NCBI RefSeq assembly: GCF_036084755.1
Contig: NZ_CP107968.1
Span: 3,875,501-3,939,500 of the forward strand
Origin: Streptomyces sp. NBC_00370
GTDB lineage: Bacteria; Actinomycetota; Actinomycetes; Streptomycetales; Streptomycetaceae
Direction of reading: 5' to 3'
Length of the DNA stretch: 64,000 nt
Shown: one piece after another, positions 17,472 to 25,253 of the stretch
Layout of the letters: the number at the start of each line of letters is the position of its first letter
Numbering within the stretch: position 1 is the first letter of the stretch
Translations under genes and position numbers: made by a program
Notes under the pieces: generated by a model
Told to the model about the DNA's origin: nothing
Seen by the model: only the letters and a program-made list of their open reading frames with translations
Database searches by the model: none

Positions 17472-18355
17472 TGCAGCACATAGATCCTCCGACCTTCGAC
17501 GCACGCGACGTCTACACCACCTGCATCGCCAACGCCCGCCCAAATAGCCGAAAACGGCTGGAGTCGTTCACCGACGCGGTGGCCGATGCAGCAAGTGCGT
17601 ACGAGGCAGCCGCTCAGGGCCAGGCTCTTCACACCGTCACCGGCCTCGCCGCCACGCCTGGCACCCGTCGCGACCGCAAGGCACTGGAGGGGGTCTACAC
17701 CGACCGGTTGGCCAAGGACCGTGCTCCGGGCCGCCACATCTACGAGGCGCTCAAAGGTACGACCGACCAAGAAGGCCGTCGACGGGATAACCGGTGTCCC
17801 CTGTGCGGGGAGGGCCTGGTAACCACGCTCGATCACCACCTACCCAAGAACACGTACCCGCTGCTCAGCGTGGTACCGGTTAACCTCATCCCGGCTTGCC
17901 GCGACTGCAACACCGGCAAGCGCGCGACAGTCCCCGTCAATGCGGGTGACCAGACCCTGCACCCCTACTTCGACGACTTCTCCCACCACCCCTGGCTTCG
18001 AGCTCGTCTCAGGAGGCCACGCGGCAATGAGCAGCCGTCGATGAAGTTCTTCGTTTCCCCCCACCCTGATTGGAGCGACACACTCACAGAACGCCTCCAG
18101 AAACACCTGAAGGTGTTCGACCTGGACTACCGGTACAGCCTTCTGGTGAGTAGCCACATCGCATCAACCAACCACGACCTCACGATGATGCCCACTAACT
18201 CCGTCGCCCCCTGGCTTGAGCACAAGGCCGAGGGCTGGCGCTACCGGGGTAACCCCAACACGATGGGCTATGCCCTGTTCAAGGCCCTGGCGGCCGACAA
18301 GTGGTATGTCAACGGCGGCTGGCGCGGCTCAAGCCCGGAGACAAACCTCGACTAA
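17471..18355 (+). CDS. HNH endonuclease, PtuB-like partner of the ATPase (transposon cargo)
   Basis: A 294-residue protein with a zinc-supported HNH core. CPLC (C109, C112) comes first, then LDHHLPKNTYP (D121, H122, H123), N138 in VNLIPAC, and CRDCNTGK (C143, C146). Helical segments lie on each side. It begins one base inside the stop of the ATPase gene, so the two are strictly coupled. HNH proteins in Septu (PtuB) and retron Ec78 nick or degrade DNA or tRNA once the ATPase releases them; the substrate here cannot be read from sequence. It is longer than most PtuB proteins. Last gene before the right end of the transposon. Confidence 0.9.
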   Translation: MQHIDPPTFDARDVYTTCIANARPNSRKRLESFTDAVADAASAYEAAAQGQALHTVTGLAATPGTRRDRKALEGVYTDRLAKDRAPGRHIYEALKGTTDQEGRRRDNRCPLCGEGLVTTLDHHLPKNTYPLLSVVPVNLIPACRDCNTGKRATVPVNAGDQTLHPYFDDFSHHPWLRARLRRPRGNEQPSMKFFVSPHPDWSDTLTERLQKHLKVFDLDYRYSLLVSSHIASTNHDLTMMPTNSVAPWLEHKAEGWRYRGNPNTMGYALFKALAADKWYVNGGWRGSSPETNLD

Positions 18356-18779
18356 TCGGCCCGACAGCCATTCTCCGAGAAGGCCGATTTGAGGACACGC
18401 CACGACTTCGGAGAAGAGGGTGCAACAGCTCACTGGGGCTGGGCGTGACGCCGCAGTCAGTCCGCCGCGGGACCGATCGATGGCGTGGTCATCGGGTTCG
18501 CCGACCGGGCCCCCTTCTGCGGCCCCCGCGGCCAAGCGCAGAGCCGACGGGCTTGTCGTCGGTTCCCTCTCGTGTCGTGGTTTGGGAGCACCAGACGCGG
18601 CACGACTCCGCTCGACGGGAGAGCGACTGGGTTCGATGTCAACGGACAGCTGCTCAGGTTGAGTGAGACAGGCCAGCCATTGCCGTCTCACTCAACCTGA
18701 GCCACCCCAGGTCACCGCCTCACGATGGCCCACTTCCATTGAGACGGGACAGTCAGAGGTGCGCAGTACGCTCCGGCCC
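18356..18779. other. Non-coding right part of the transposon and VOC upstream region
   Basis: 424 bp without a credible gene. An inverted pair TTCTCCGA...TCGGAGAA (around 18370-18412) may terminate the HNH transcript. 18646-18751 carries the right-end repeats. 18752-18779 is outside the element, leaving only 28 bp of native sequence before the VOC start codon. Confidence 0.65.
18646..18751 (-). repeat. Transposon right end with putative TnsB-binding repeats
   Basis: Read inward on the minus strand from 18751, the end starts TGTCCCGTCTCAATGG, giving a site (18745-18722) ending GGGCCATC. A second site lies at 18669-18646 (GTCTCACTCAACCTGAG...). A mirror copy on the plus strand starts at 18685. 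Together these two make a perfect 17-bp inverted repeat, with arms 18653-18669 and 18685-18701. The motif matches the left-end sites. Confidence 0.75.
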
Positions 18780-19220
18780 ATGACGACCAGGATCAGTCTG
18801 ACCTTGGACTGCACGGACGCGACGCTCCTCGGCCGCTTCTGGAAGACGGCGCTGGGGTACGTCGACGAGCCGCCGCCCGCGCCCTTCACGACCCGCGAGG
18901 AGTGGCACGCGAGTTTCGACCTTCCGGCGGACGACTCGGTGGACGACGGGGCGTGGCTCTGCGATCCCGACGGCATCGGGCCCCCGCTCTCCATCCTCAA
19001 GGTCCCTGAGCCCAAGACGGCGAAGAACCGGCTCCACATCGACGTCCGGGTGCCGGGACACGGCAGTCCCGAGGAACGGTGGGCACGGATCAGGGCGAAG
19101 GCCGAGCTGCTGATAGCGGCGGGCGGTACCGCCGTGGAGGAGTTCGACGGGCACCACATCGTCATGGCCGACCCGGAAGGCAACGAGTTCTGTGTCGCCG
19201 CCGCCCAGCGTGAGGGCTGA
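18780..19220 (+). CDS. VOC-family (glyoxalase/bleomycin-resistance) protein
   Basis: A 146-residue two-module vicinal-oxygen-chelate protein. MTTRISLTLDCTDATLLGRF opens the first beta-alpha module, LHIDVRVPGHGSPEERWARI the second, and HHIVMADPEGNEFCV is the typical C-terminal metal-ligand strand (Glu in GNEF). Substrate unknown; members include dioxygenases, antibiotic-binding proteins and pterin-like proteins. The ATG at 18780 lies only 29 bp from the transposon end, so its native promoter is probably truncated or now provided by the element. Confidence 0.88.
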   Translation: MTTRISLTLDCTDATLLGRFWKTALGYVDEPPPAPFTTREEWHASFDLPADDSVDDGAWLCDPDGIGPPLSILKVPEPKTAKNRLHIDVRVPGHGSPEERWARIRAKAELLIAAGGTAVEEFDGHHIVMADPEGNEFCVAAAQREG

Positions 19221-19320
19221 GAGTGAGAACTGAGGACTGAGGACTGACCAGGTTCCGCGCTGTTCTGCCGACGGTTAAATCCGGGCCGATCGGGGGCGGT
19301 GACCACTTACGGTCTCGTTC

Positions 19321-20045
19321 ATGACGACGGTTACGACGCGCACGGTCGAGTACCCCGCCGACGGGATGACGATGGTCGGCATCTCGCGCTGCCGGCTGGT
19401 GTCGGGCGGCGGGCCGCCGTGCTGGTGGGGCCTGAGGGGCCCGGGTTGAACGACTTTCAGCGGCGGCGGGCCGATGCGCTGGCCGAGTTGGGGTACGTGG
19501 CGCTGGCCTTCGACATCAACGGCGGGCGATGGTTCACCGATCCCCAGGAGATGCTGGCGCACGTCACCCCGCTGCTTGCCGATCCCGGCCGGATGCGGGG
19601 CATCGGGCACGCTGCGCTTGATGTGTTGCGCGCCGAGCCGCGGGTCGATCCCGGGCGGATCGGCGGCGTCGGTTACGGGACCGGGGGTGCGATCCTGCTG
19701 GAACTCGGGCGTGACGGGGTCGACTTGCGGGTGATCGGGACGGTCAACGCGTTGACCACCGGGCGGCCGGGCGAGGCGGCGCGGATTCGTTGTCCGGTGT
19801 GGGCCGGGGTCGGGTCGGAGGACCCGATCATGCCGGCCGCCCAACGGGACGCGTTCGCCGCCGAGATGCAGGCCGGCGGGGTCGACTGGCGTCTTGTCGT
19901 CTACGGCGGCGCGTTGCACGCCTTCCACCATCCGAACGTCGACCAGGCCGTCCTTCCCGGCGTCGGCCACCACCCGGTGCACGCACGACGGGCCTGGGAC
20001 GACGTCGTCGGGCTGCTCAACGAGTGCCTGCCGCCGGCGGAGTGA
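19321..20045 (+). pseudogene. Dienelactone hydrolase family gene with a 1-bp frameshift near 19378
   Basis: The expected family start MTTVTTRTVEYPADGMTMVG is encoded from the ATG at 19321. The reading frame is then lost: the family continuation HLALPAGVGRRAAVLVGPEG follows in a different frame, as if one G were missing from GGTCGG[G]CATCTC at about 19378. The original frame stops at 19446. The downstream frame runs intact to 20045 and holds GYGTGGA (the nucleophile position is Thr/Gly rather than Cys), GVGSEDPIMPA and ALHAFHHP (catalytic-type Asp and His). A GTG at 19299 could start the downstream frame, with a non-homologous N-terminus. Either a recent pseudogene or a sequencing indel. Confidence 0.75.
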
Positions 20046-20051
20046 GCCACG

Positions 20052-21266
20052 TCAGCGGCCGGGTTCGCGGGCCACGGAGCCGGGCCGGTCGAGCGGCGTG
20101 GGCCGTCGTGCCTCGGCTCTGTTCAGGGCCGCGAGGGTCAGGGTCGCGATGACGGACGCGGTCGCCATCAGCGTCATCGCCGTGGCCGGAGAAGTCAGTT
20201 GGGCCAGGGTGCCCGCGAGGACGGCGCCGATGCCCTGGAGGGCTGCCATGCCCGTGCCGTGCAGGCCGAGGGACTGGCCCGTGAGGTCGTCGGGGGTGAG
20301 GGACATCAGCCGCTCTTGCAGGACCAGGCTCGCGGCGAAGCCGACGGAGGCGACGGTGACGGCCACGGCCGACAGAGCGACGCCCGGCCGTAGGACGAAG
20401 AACAGGTACGGCACGGCCAGCAGCAGGCGCAGCGGGGTCGCGAGCCGGGGGCGTACCGCGGGCGGTACGAGGCGGCCCACCGCCATGTCGCCCGCGAACA
20501 TGCCGAGCGCCCCGAACGCGTACAGCGTTCCGGCTGCCTGGGGCGCGTACGAGACGTACAGCGAATCGCTGCCGACGATCAGGCCGTTGGGGACCCACAG
20601 ACCGAGATACGTCAGGCGGCGCGGGCGGGAGGACCAGAGCAGCGCGTTGGCGCGCCAGGTCGCCGCGACGGACGGGCGGCCTGTGGCGCGCGGTGGACGG
20701 GCCGTGAGGCCAAGACGGTTGACGAGGGCCGACAGCACGTACAGTCCCGCCGCGAGGAGCAGGCAGGTCGGCGGGGACAGGAGCGCCAGCAGCGCGCCGC
20801 CCGTCGCGAACCCGGCCATCTGGGTCAGGCCCCAGAGCATGTTGTAGACCGAACGGCCCAGCACATAGCCGTCCTTGGTGAGGATCTCGTTCAGCAGCCC
20901 GCCGCGTACTCCCCCGCCCAGCGAGGCGACCAGGCCCTGGAGGAGTACGACGGCGAAGACCGCCCACACCGGCAGACCGGGCAGCGCCAGCACCGCCGTA
21001 CCGGCCGCGAAGGCCAGCGCGAGGCCGGTCAGCATCGCGCGGGGGGGCAGCCGGTCGGAGCCCGAGAGCAGGAACACCCCTCCCAGCAACTGGGCCAGTT
21101 GGGGCCCGAACATGCTCACCGCCGACAGGAGCGGCGAGCCGGTGGCCCGGAACACCAGCGTGCCGAGGGCCAGGCCGCCGATCGTCTGGGCCGCGGCGAA
21201 GGCGGCGAAGGAGAGCAGGAACGGGGTGAACTCCGGTGTGCGGAACAGGGTTCGGTAGCTGCGCAT
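20052..21266 (-). CDS. MFS transporter
   Basis: A 404-residue membrane protein with about 12 hydrophobic helices and the Arg-rich loop between helices expected for the major facilitator superfamily (NRLGLTARPPRAT in the centre). The N-terminus MRSYRTLFRTPEFTPFLLSFAAFA resembles drug or metabolite exporters of the enterobactin-exporter type. The ATG at 21266 is preferred; 32 further upstream codons overlap the divergent regulator promoter. It is divergently paired with the regulator at 21334, suggesting repression by that protein. Substrate unknown. Confidence 0.88.
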   Translation of the reverse strand: MRSYRTLFRTPEFTPFLLSFAAFAAAQTIGGLALGTLVFRATGSPLLSAVSMFGPQLAQLLGGVFLLSGSDRLPPRAMLTGLALAFAAGTAVLALPGLPVWAVFAVVLLQGLVASLGGGVRGGLLNEILTKDGYVLGRSVYNMLWGLTQMAGFATGGALLALLSPPTCLLLAAGLYVLSALVNRLGLTARPPRATGRPSVAATWRANALLWSSRPRRLTYLGLWVPNGLIVGSDSLYVSYAPQAAGTLYAFGALGMFAGDMAVGRLVPPAVRPRLATPLRLLLAVPYLFFVLRPGVALSAVAVTVASVGFAASLVLQERLMSLTPDDLTGQSLGLHGTGMAALQGIGAVLAGTLAQLTSPATAMTLMATASVIATLTLAALNRAEARRPTPLDRPGSVAREPGR

Positions 21267-21333
21267 GCGTCGGAGTCTGAGAGCGGCCGTGGACCGTGGG
21301 TAGTGTTTCGCCGACACACGAAAGGTCGTACGC

Positions 21334-22314
21334 GTGGGCTTGTGGCAGATCGGCACGGACACCCTCGCGCGCAGCCGGTTCGTGCTCTCGCCGTTCGCCG
21401 AGACCTTCGCGAGTCTGAAGCTGCTGTACGCGGGGGCCGGCGGTCATCCGGGCGAGGAGACGTGGCTGCGCGCGCATCTGCCCGGCTACCGCGCGCGCCT
21501 CGCCGCCGATCCGGTGGCCGCGCCGCTCGTACAGACCGCGATCGGCACGTCCTGGATCTCCGACTTCTTCTGCCCCACCTCGTGTGCCGGGGAGAGCTTC
21601 GAGCAGACCGTGGAACGGGTGCGGGCTGCCGGGGCCGAGGAGGCGCGGGCCAACCTCCGGGTGTCCGCAGGGGGTTCGCTCACCGCCGTCCTGGAGCGGG
21701 ACGACCTGCCCGAACGGGCGGCTGCGCTTCTGACGTACGTCTGGGAGGAGACCGTACGGCCGTACTGGGCGCGCCGACGGCGCGTCCTGGAGGCCGACAT
21801 GGTCGCGCGGACCGCGCGCGTGAACCAGGGAGGCTGGGCCGCCGTACTGGACTCGCTGAACCCGGGGACGCGCTGGCTCGGCGAAAGCCGGTTCCAGGTC
21901 AACGTGTTGGCGTATCCGCCCCGGGAGATCGCTGCCGGGGCAGAGCTGTTGTTCATGCCGGTGACGCCGAGGACGAGTTGGGTGTCGTGGGAGGGACGCG
22001 AACGGTACGCCGTGGTCTACCCGTGTCTGGGCGTACTCGCCGAGGACCACGACAGACGGCCCGTCCCGGCGGGGCTCGGAGCCCTCGTCGGGGCGGCACG
22101 GGCCGCGCTGCTGACGCTGCTCGGCACCCCGATGAGTACGACGCAACTGGTCGCCGTGACCGGGCAGGGGCTGGGGTCGGTGGGCCGGCATCTGCGGGTG
22201 CTGCTGGACGCGGGCCTGGTGGAGCGGCGCCGCGCGGGGCGGTCGGTGCTGTACGTGCGGACGGCGGCCGGGGAGGTGTTGGTGGAGGCGTCGGGGGTGG
22301 GGCGGCCTCGCTGA
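21334..22314 (+). CDS. DUF5937/ArsR-type winged-helix regulator
   Basis: A 326-residue protein. The large N-terminal part (FVLSPFAETFASLKLLY, LPGYRARLAADPVAAPLV) matches DUF5937-type sensory regions of actinobacterial regulators. The last ~75 residues form an ArsR winged helix (LLTLLGTPMSTTQLVAVTGQ, GSVGRHLRVLLDAGLVERRRAG, RSVLYVRT). The GTG start lies 67 bp from the divergent MFS gene, its probable target. No metal-binding Cys cluster is visible. Confidence 0.85.
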   Translation: MGLWQIGTDTLARSRFVLSPFAETFASLKLLYAGAGGHPGEETWLRAHLPGYRARLAADPVAAPLVQTAIGTSWISDFFCPTSCAGESFEQTVERVRAAGAEEARANLRVSAGGSLTAVLERDDLPERAAALLTYVWEETVRPYWARRRRVLEADMVARTARVNQGGWAAVLDSLNPGTRWLGESRFQVNVLAYPPREIAAGAELLFMPVTPRTSWVSWEGRERYAVVYPCLGVLAEDHDRRPVPAGLGALVGAARAALLTLLGTPMSTTQLVAVTGQGLGSVGRHLRVLLDAGLVERRRAGRSVLYVRTAAGEVLVEASGVGRPR

Positions 22315-22329
22315 CGGGGACGCGTTCGC

Positions 22330-22400
22330 CTGACCGCGTTCCCGAGCGTGGTCGTGCGGTCGTGGTCGTGCGGGCGTGGTCGTGCGTGGGCGGTCGTCCG
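22330..22400 (+). repeat. Short GTGGTCGTGCGG tandem repeats
   Basis: Imperfect 10-15 bp units of GTGGTCGTGCG(G/T) follow the regulator stop and separate it from the convergent gene. No hairpin stronger than the repeats themselves is seen. Confidence 0.6.
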
Positions 22401-22412
22401 TGCGCGGTCGGA

Positions 22413-23153
22413 TCAGTCGGCGCTGATCTGAGCCGCCACGGAGAAGTCCTCCGCGCAGTCGGGGCAGGTCGCGTCGCCGAAGACGTACGTCAACGCCTTG
22501 GCCACGCCCTGCTGATTGTCGGCGAGCGCGGTGTCGTGGAGCCGTCGGCCGATGCCGGTCAGACCTGCGGGGTCGGTGGGGTCGGCAGGGCGCAGGGGTT
22601 CGGTCGGCACGTCGTCCGACAGCGCGTAATCACCGCTGGTCGAGAAGTACCCGCGCTCGCCGAGGGCGATGAACAGGTCCACCTCGCAGCCGGGGCAGGC
22701 GATCTGGTACTCCTCGTTCGTGAGCCCCCACGCCAGGTCCTCGCTCCAGCCGTCGACGCCCTCGAAGCTCAATACGGCTTCCAGCAGGTAGACGTACTCG
22801 TCGGCGTCGTCAGCCGTCCGAAGGTGCCTGTTCGCCAGCGACAGCAGGACGGCCACCTCGTCCGCGTACCGGGCACGGACCCCGGCCGCCTCCTGCGGCT
22901 GGTCGGCGCCGGCCATGATCGCGCCCGCCAGGGTCAGCGCACTGACCGCTTGTCCCTGGTCTTCCGAGCCGGCGACACGGGTCAGCCAGGGCAAGGCCGC
23001 GAAGCTGGCCGAATAGACGCTGCCTTGATGGCACAGGGCCGACCAGAGGTCGGTCCAGCGTTCGGAGGTCGGATCCGACGCGAGCTGGTCAAGCAGGGCG
23101 GGTATGTCGTCGGCAGGGCCGTACGCGTGGGTGAGCTGCGACCAATCCGTCAT
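22413..23153 (-). CDS. Hypothetical HEAT-like protein with two CPxC pairs
   Basis: A 246-residue acidic protein. The first half is helical (DIPALLDQLASDPTSERWTDLWSALCHQG, FAALPWLTRVA, AVLLSLANRHL), resembling HEAT-like DUF proteins of Streptomyces. Two zinc-knuckle pairs, CPGC around residue 154 and CPDC near 234, suggest a structural zinc. No enzyme motif is visible. The ATG at 23153 is chosen over one four codons upstream because it begins the conserved MTDWSQLTHAYG. Confidence 0.75.
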   Translation of the reverse strand: MTDWSQLTHAYGPADDIPALLDQLASDPTSERWTDLWSALCHQGSVYSASFAALPWLTRVAGSEDQGQAVSALTLAGAIMAGADQPQEAAGVRARYADEVAVLLSLANRHLRTADDADEYVYLLEAVLSFEGVDGWSEDLAWGLTNEEYQIACPGCEVDLFIALGERGYFSTSGDYALSDDVPTEPLRPADPTDPAGLTGIGRRLHDTALADNQQGVAKALTYVFGDATCPDCAEDFSVAAQISAD

Positions 23154-23453
23154 GCGGGAATCCAATCAGGTCGAGTGGCGTGGGCAGAGGCTCCAGAAGG
23201 AGTCGATGTCCACGGCGGCACTGTGCCAGGCACCTCTGACAATCCTCGGCGCGCGCATGAGCCGGATTGACCGACTTCGCGTGCGGCGGGGCGGCCCGCG
23301 GAAAGCGCACTGCGGCTCTGCGGCGGGATGGATCGCGGGCGGTAGCCGGCGCACAGCGGGGCAAGGGCGGCGGCCGGGGCCCCGCGGCCATCACCATCGG
23401 GCCGATCAGTTCGAGCGTTGACAGTTAGAGAACTAACAGTTAGAGTTCTCATC
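23154..23453 (+). other. Intergenic region with promoter for the MarR gene
   Basis: 300 bp between divergent genes. A possible 71-codon reading frame from the ATG at 23206 has a good GAAGGAG site, but its product is basic low-complexity sequence and is probably not real. The 3' end holds the promoter described at 23418-23446. Confidence 0.5.
23418..23446 (+). promoter_or_regulatory. Sigma-70-type promoter with overlapping palindrome for the MarR gene
   Basis: TTGACA at 23418 and TAGAGT at 23441 are separated by 17 bp. Transcription would start about at the ATG (23454), giving a leaderless mRNA. ACAGTTAGAG occurs twice (23421, 23436) and GTTAG/CTAAC (23424-23437) forms an inverted repeat between the two boxes, as expected for a MarR autorepressor site. 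Confidence 0.75.
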
Positions 23454-23903
23454 ATGGACGCAGCAGCCGCACCTCGGCCCAACGGCACTCTCGACCACAT
23501 CCGCTGGATCTCCTGGGCCCAGCGGAAGGCCGGCGAGGAGTGGATCCGGGCACGCGAGCTCAGCCACGAGCAGAGCTTCGCGCTCGGCTATCTGGTCAAG
23601 AACCCCGGTGCGATCCAGCGGGACATCGCGCAGATGACCCGCACGAGCGCGGCGAGCGTATCGAGCCTTCTGCAGGGGCTTGAGCGGCGCGGCCTGATCG
23701 AGCGCCGTACGGAGCCCGGCAACGAACGCAGCAAGCGCGTCTACGCGACGCCGGTCGGCGCCGAACTCATCTCCGGGTTCGAGGCCGCGATGGCCGCGGC
23801 GGACGAGACGATTCTCGCCCCGCTGGACCAGGCCGAGCGGGCCACGCTGCTCGCCCTGCTCACGAAGGTCACGGCGGAACTGCCGCAGCCCACGCGGTCG
23901 TAG
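23454..23903 (+). CDS. MarR-family regulator
   Basis: A 149-residue winged-helix protein: HEQSFALGYLVKNPGAIQRDIAQMTRTSAASVSSLLQ covers the first helices and recognition helix, and GLIERRTEPGNERSKRVYATP the beta wing, followed by a dimerisation helix. It is likely autoregulated by the site just upstream and probably controls the FAD monooxygenase gene 190 bp downstream on the same strand, since MarR/TetX-like gene pairs are common. Confidence 0.9.
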   Translation: MDAAAAPRPNGTLDHIRWISWAQRKAGEEWIRARELSHEQSFALGYLVKNPGAIQRDIAQMTRTSAASVSSLLQGLERRGLIERRTEPGNERSKRVYATPVGAELISGFEAAMAAADETILAPLDQAERATLLALLTKVTAELPQPTRS

Positions 23904-24092
23904 CGACCACTGCGCGGACGGAGCGGCCACTGCGTGGTCGTAGCAGCGACTGCGCGGATTGACGGCGTAACCCTCAGCCCGACCGCCGCGCAGCTCGGTC
24001 GCGCGGCCAAGACATCTCCATCATGCCCAACATCCCCTCGCCGTGCCGGCGTTCGCCGGCGCGTGCGCCAACCTGCGCTGCAAGGAGTCACC

Positions 24093-25229
24093 ATGAACAC
24101 GCACGTCACCATCATCGGCGCCGGCCTCGGCGGTCTCGTCCTGGCCCGCGTACTGCACGTACACGGCGTACCCGCCACCGTCTACGAGGCGGAGGCGTCA
24201 CCCACCGCCCGCGCTCAGGGCGGCATGCTCGACATCCACGACTACAACGGTCAGTTGGCGCTCGAAGCGGCGGGCCTGACCGAGGAGTTCCGCGGTCTCA
24301 TCCTGGAGGGCCGCGAGGCGGTACGGGTCCTCGACCGCGACGGCACCGTCCTGTTCGACAGGGCCGACGACGGTGCGGGTGCCCGCCCCGAGGTGCAGCG
24401 CGGCGAGCTGCGGCAGACCCTGCTCGACTCGCTCCCGGCCGGCACCGTGCGGTGGGGCCACAAGGTCAGCGGGGTGCGCAGTCTCGGCGATTCCCGCCAC
24501 GAGGTGACGTTCGCCGACGGCAGCACCGTCGTCACGAGCCTGCTGGTCGGCGCGGACGGCGCGTGGTCCCGGGTCAGGCCGCTGGTCTCCGACGCCGTAC
24601 CCACGTACACCGGCAGGTCGTACGTCGAGACGTACCTCTACGACAGCGACACCCGGCACCCGGTCGCCGCCAAGGCGGTCGGCGGCGGATCGCTGTTCGC
24701 GCTCGCGCCGGGAAAGGGGATCATGGCCCACCGGGAGAAGGACGGCAACCTGCACACGTACGTGGCGCTCGCCGAACCGCAGGAGTGGTTCGCCGCCGTC
24801 GACTTCAGCGACGGCGCCACGGCGGCCGCGCGGATCGCGCGGGAATTCGACGGCTGGGCACCGGAGTTGACCGCGCTGATCACCGACGGCGAGATCGCGC
24901 CGGTCCTGCGCACTCTCAACACCCTCCCGAACGGACACCGTTGGGACCGGGTGCCGGGGGTGACCCTGCTCGGCGACGCCGCCCATCTCTCGGCCCCGAA
25001 CGGCGAGGGCGCCAACCTCGCCATGTACGACGGCGCGGAACTCGGCAAGGCGATTGCCGCGCACCCCGACGACGTCGAAGTCGCCCTCGCCGCGTACGAG
25101 AAGGCGATGTTCCCGCGTGGCGCCGAGGCCGCCGCGGACGGCGACGAACTGCACGAGTTCCTCTTCGGCGACGACACACCCCACGGCCTGATCGCCGCGT
25201 TCAACGGAGACGATGAGCCAACAGCCTGA
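24093..25229 (+). CDS. FAD-dependent monooxygenase (TetX-like)
   Basis: A 378-residue class A flavoprotein monooxygenase. The N-terminal VTIIGAGLGGLVLARVL is the GxGxxG FAD fold (residues 9-14), TVYEAEAS ends strand two with the ribose-binding Glu, GADGAWSRVRP is the DG motif, and LLGDAAHLSAPNGEGANLAM the second FAD motif. It resembles TetX and related enzymes that hydroxylate tetracyclines or aromatic substrates; resistance cannot be claimed from motifs alone. The start has AAGGAG at 24082. Preceded by the MarR gene. Confidence 0.88.
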   Translation: MNTHVTIIGAGLGGLVLARVLHVHGVPATVYEAEASPTARAQGGMLDIHDYNGQLALEAAGLTEEFRGLILEGREAVRVLDRDGTVLFDRADDGAGARPEVQRGELRQTLLDSLPAGTVRWGHKVSGVRSLGDSRHEVTFADGSTVVTSLLVGADGAWSRVRPLVSDAVPTYTGRSYVETYLYDSDTRHPVAAKAVGGGSLFALAPGKGIMAHREKDGNLHTYVALAEPQEWFAAVDFSDGATAAARIAREFDGWAPELTALITDGEIAPVLRTLNTLPNGHRWDRVPGVTLLGDAAHLSAPNGEGANLAMYDGAELGKAIAAHPDDVEVALAAYEKAMFPRGAEAAADGDELHEFLFGDDTPHGLIAAFNGDDEPTA

Positions 25230-25253
25230 GCAACAGCCCGAACCTCGCGGCAG

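Larger units (their letters stand above)
9180..18751. mobile_element. Tn7/Tn5053-like transposon with TnsA-TnsB-TnsC-TniQ and a Septu-like cargo
   Basis: A 9.57 kb element whose left end begins TGTCCCG at 9180 and whose right end finishes CGGGACA at 18751. Transposition genes read inward from the left end in the canonical order tnsA, tnsB, tnsC/tniB, tniQ with overlapping starts and stops. The cargo follows on the same strand up to 18355. Repeated GTCTC...CCAYCTG motifs occupy both ends and look like transposase-binding sites. It separates the XRE gene on the left from the VOC gene on the right. No clean 5-bp target duplication is seen: TGACG lies outside the left end and GTCAG outside the right. 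The exact termini may therefore be off by a few bases. Confidence 0.85.

Noticed and set aside
18420..18660. Possible gene remnants at the transposon right end
   Set aside because: Frames on both strands are short and show no recognisable transposase, integrase or toxin motif.
23206..23421. Short plus-strand gene with GAAGGAG ribosome-binding site
   Set aside because: The product is basic low-complexity sequence without family resemblance and reads through the GC-rich upstream region of the MarR gene.
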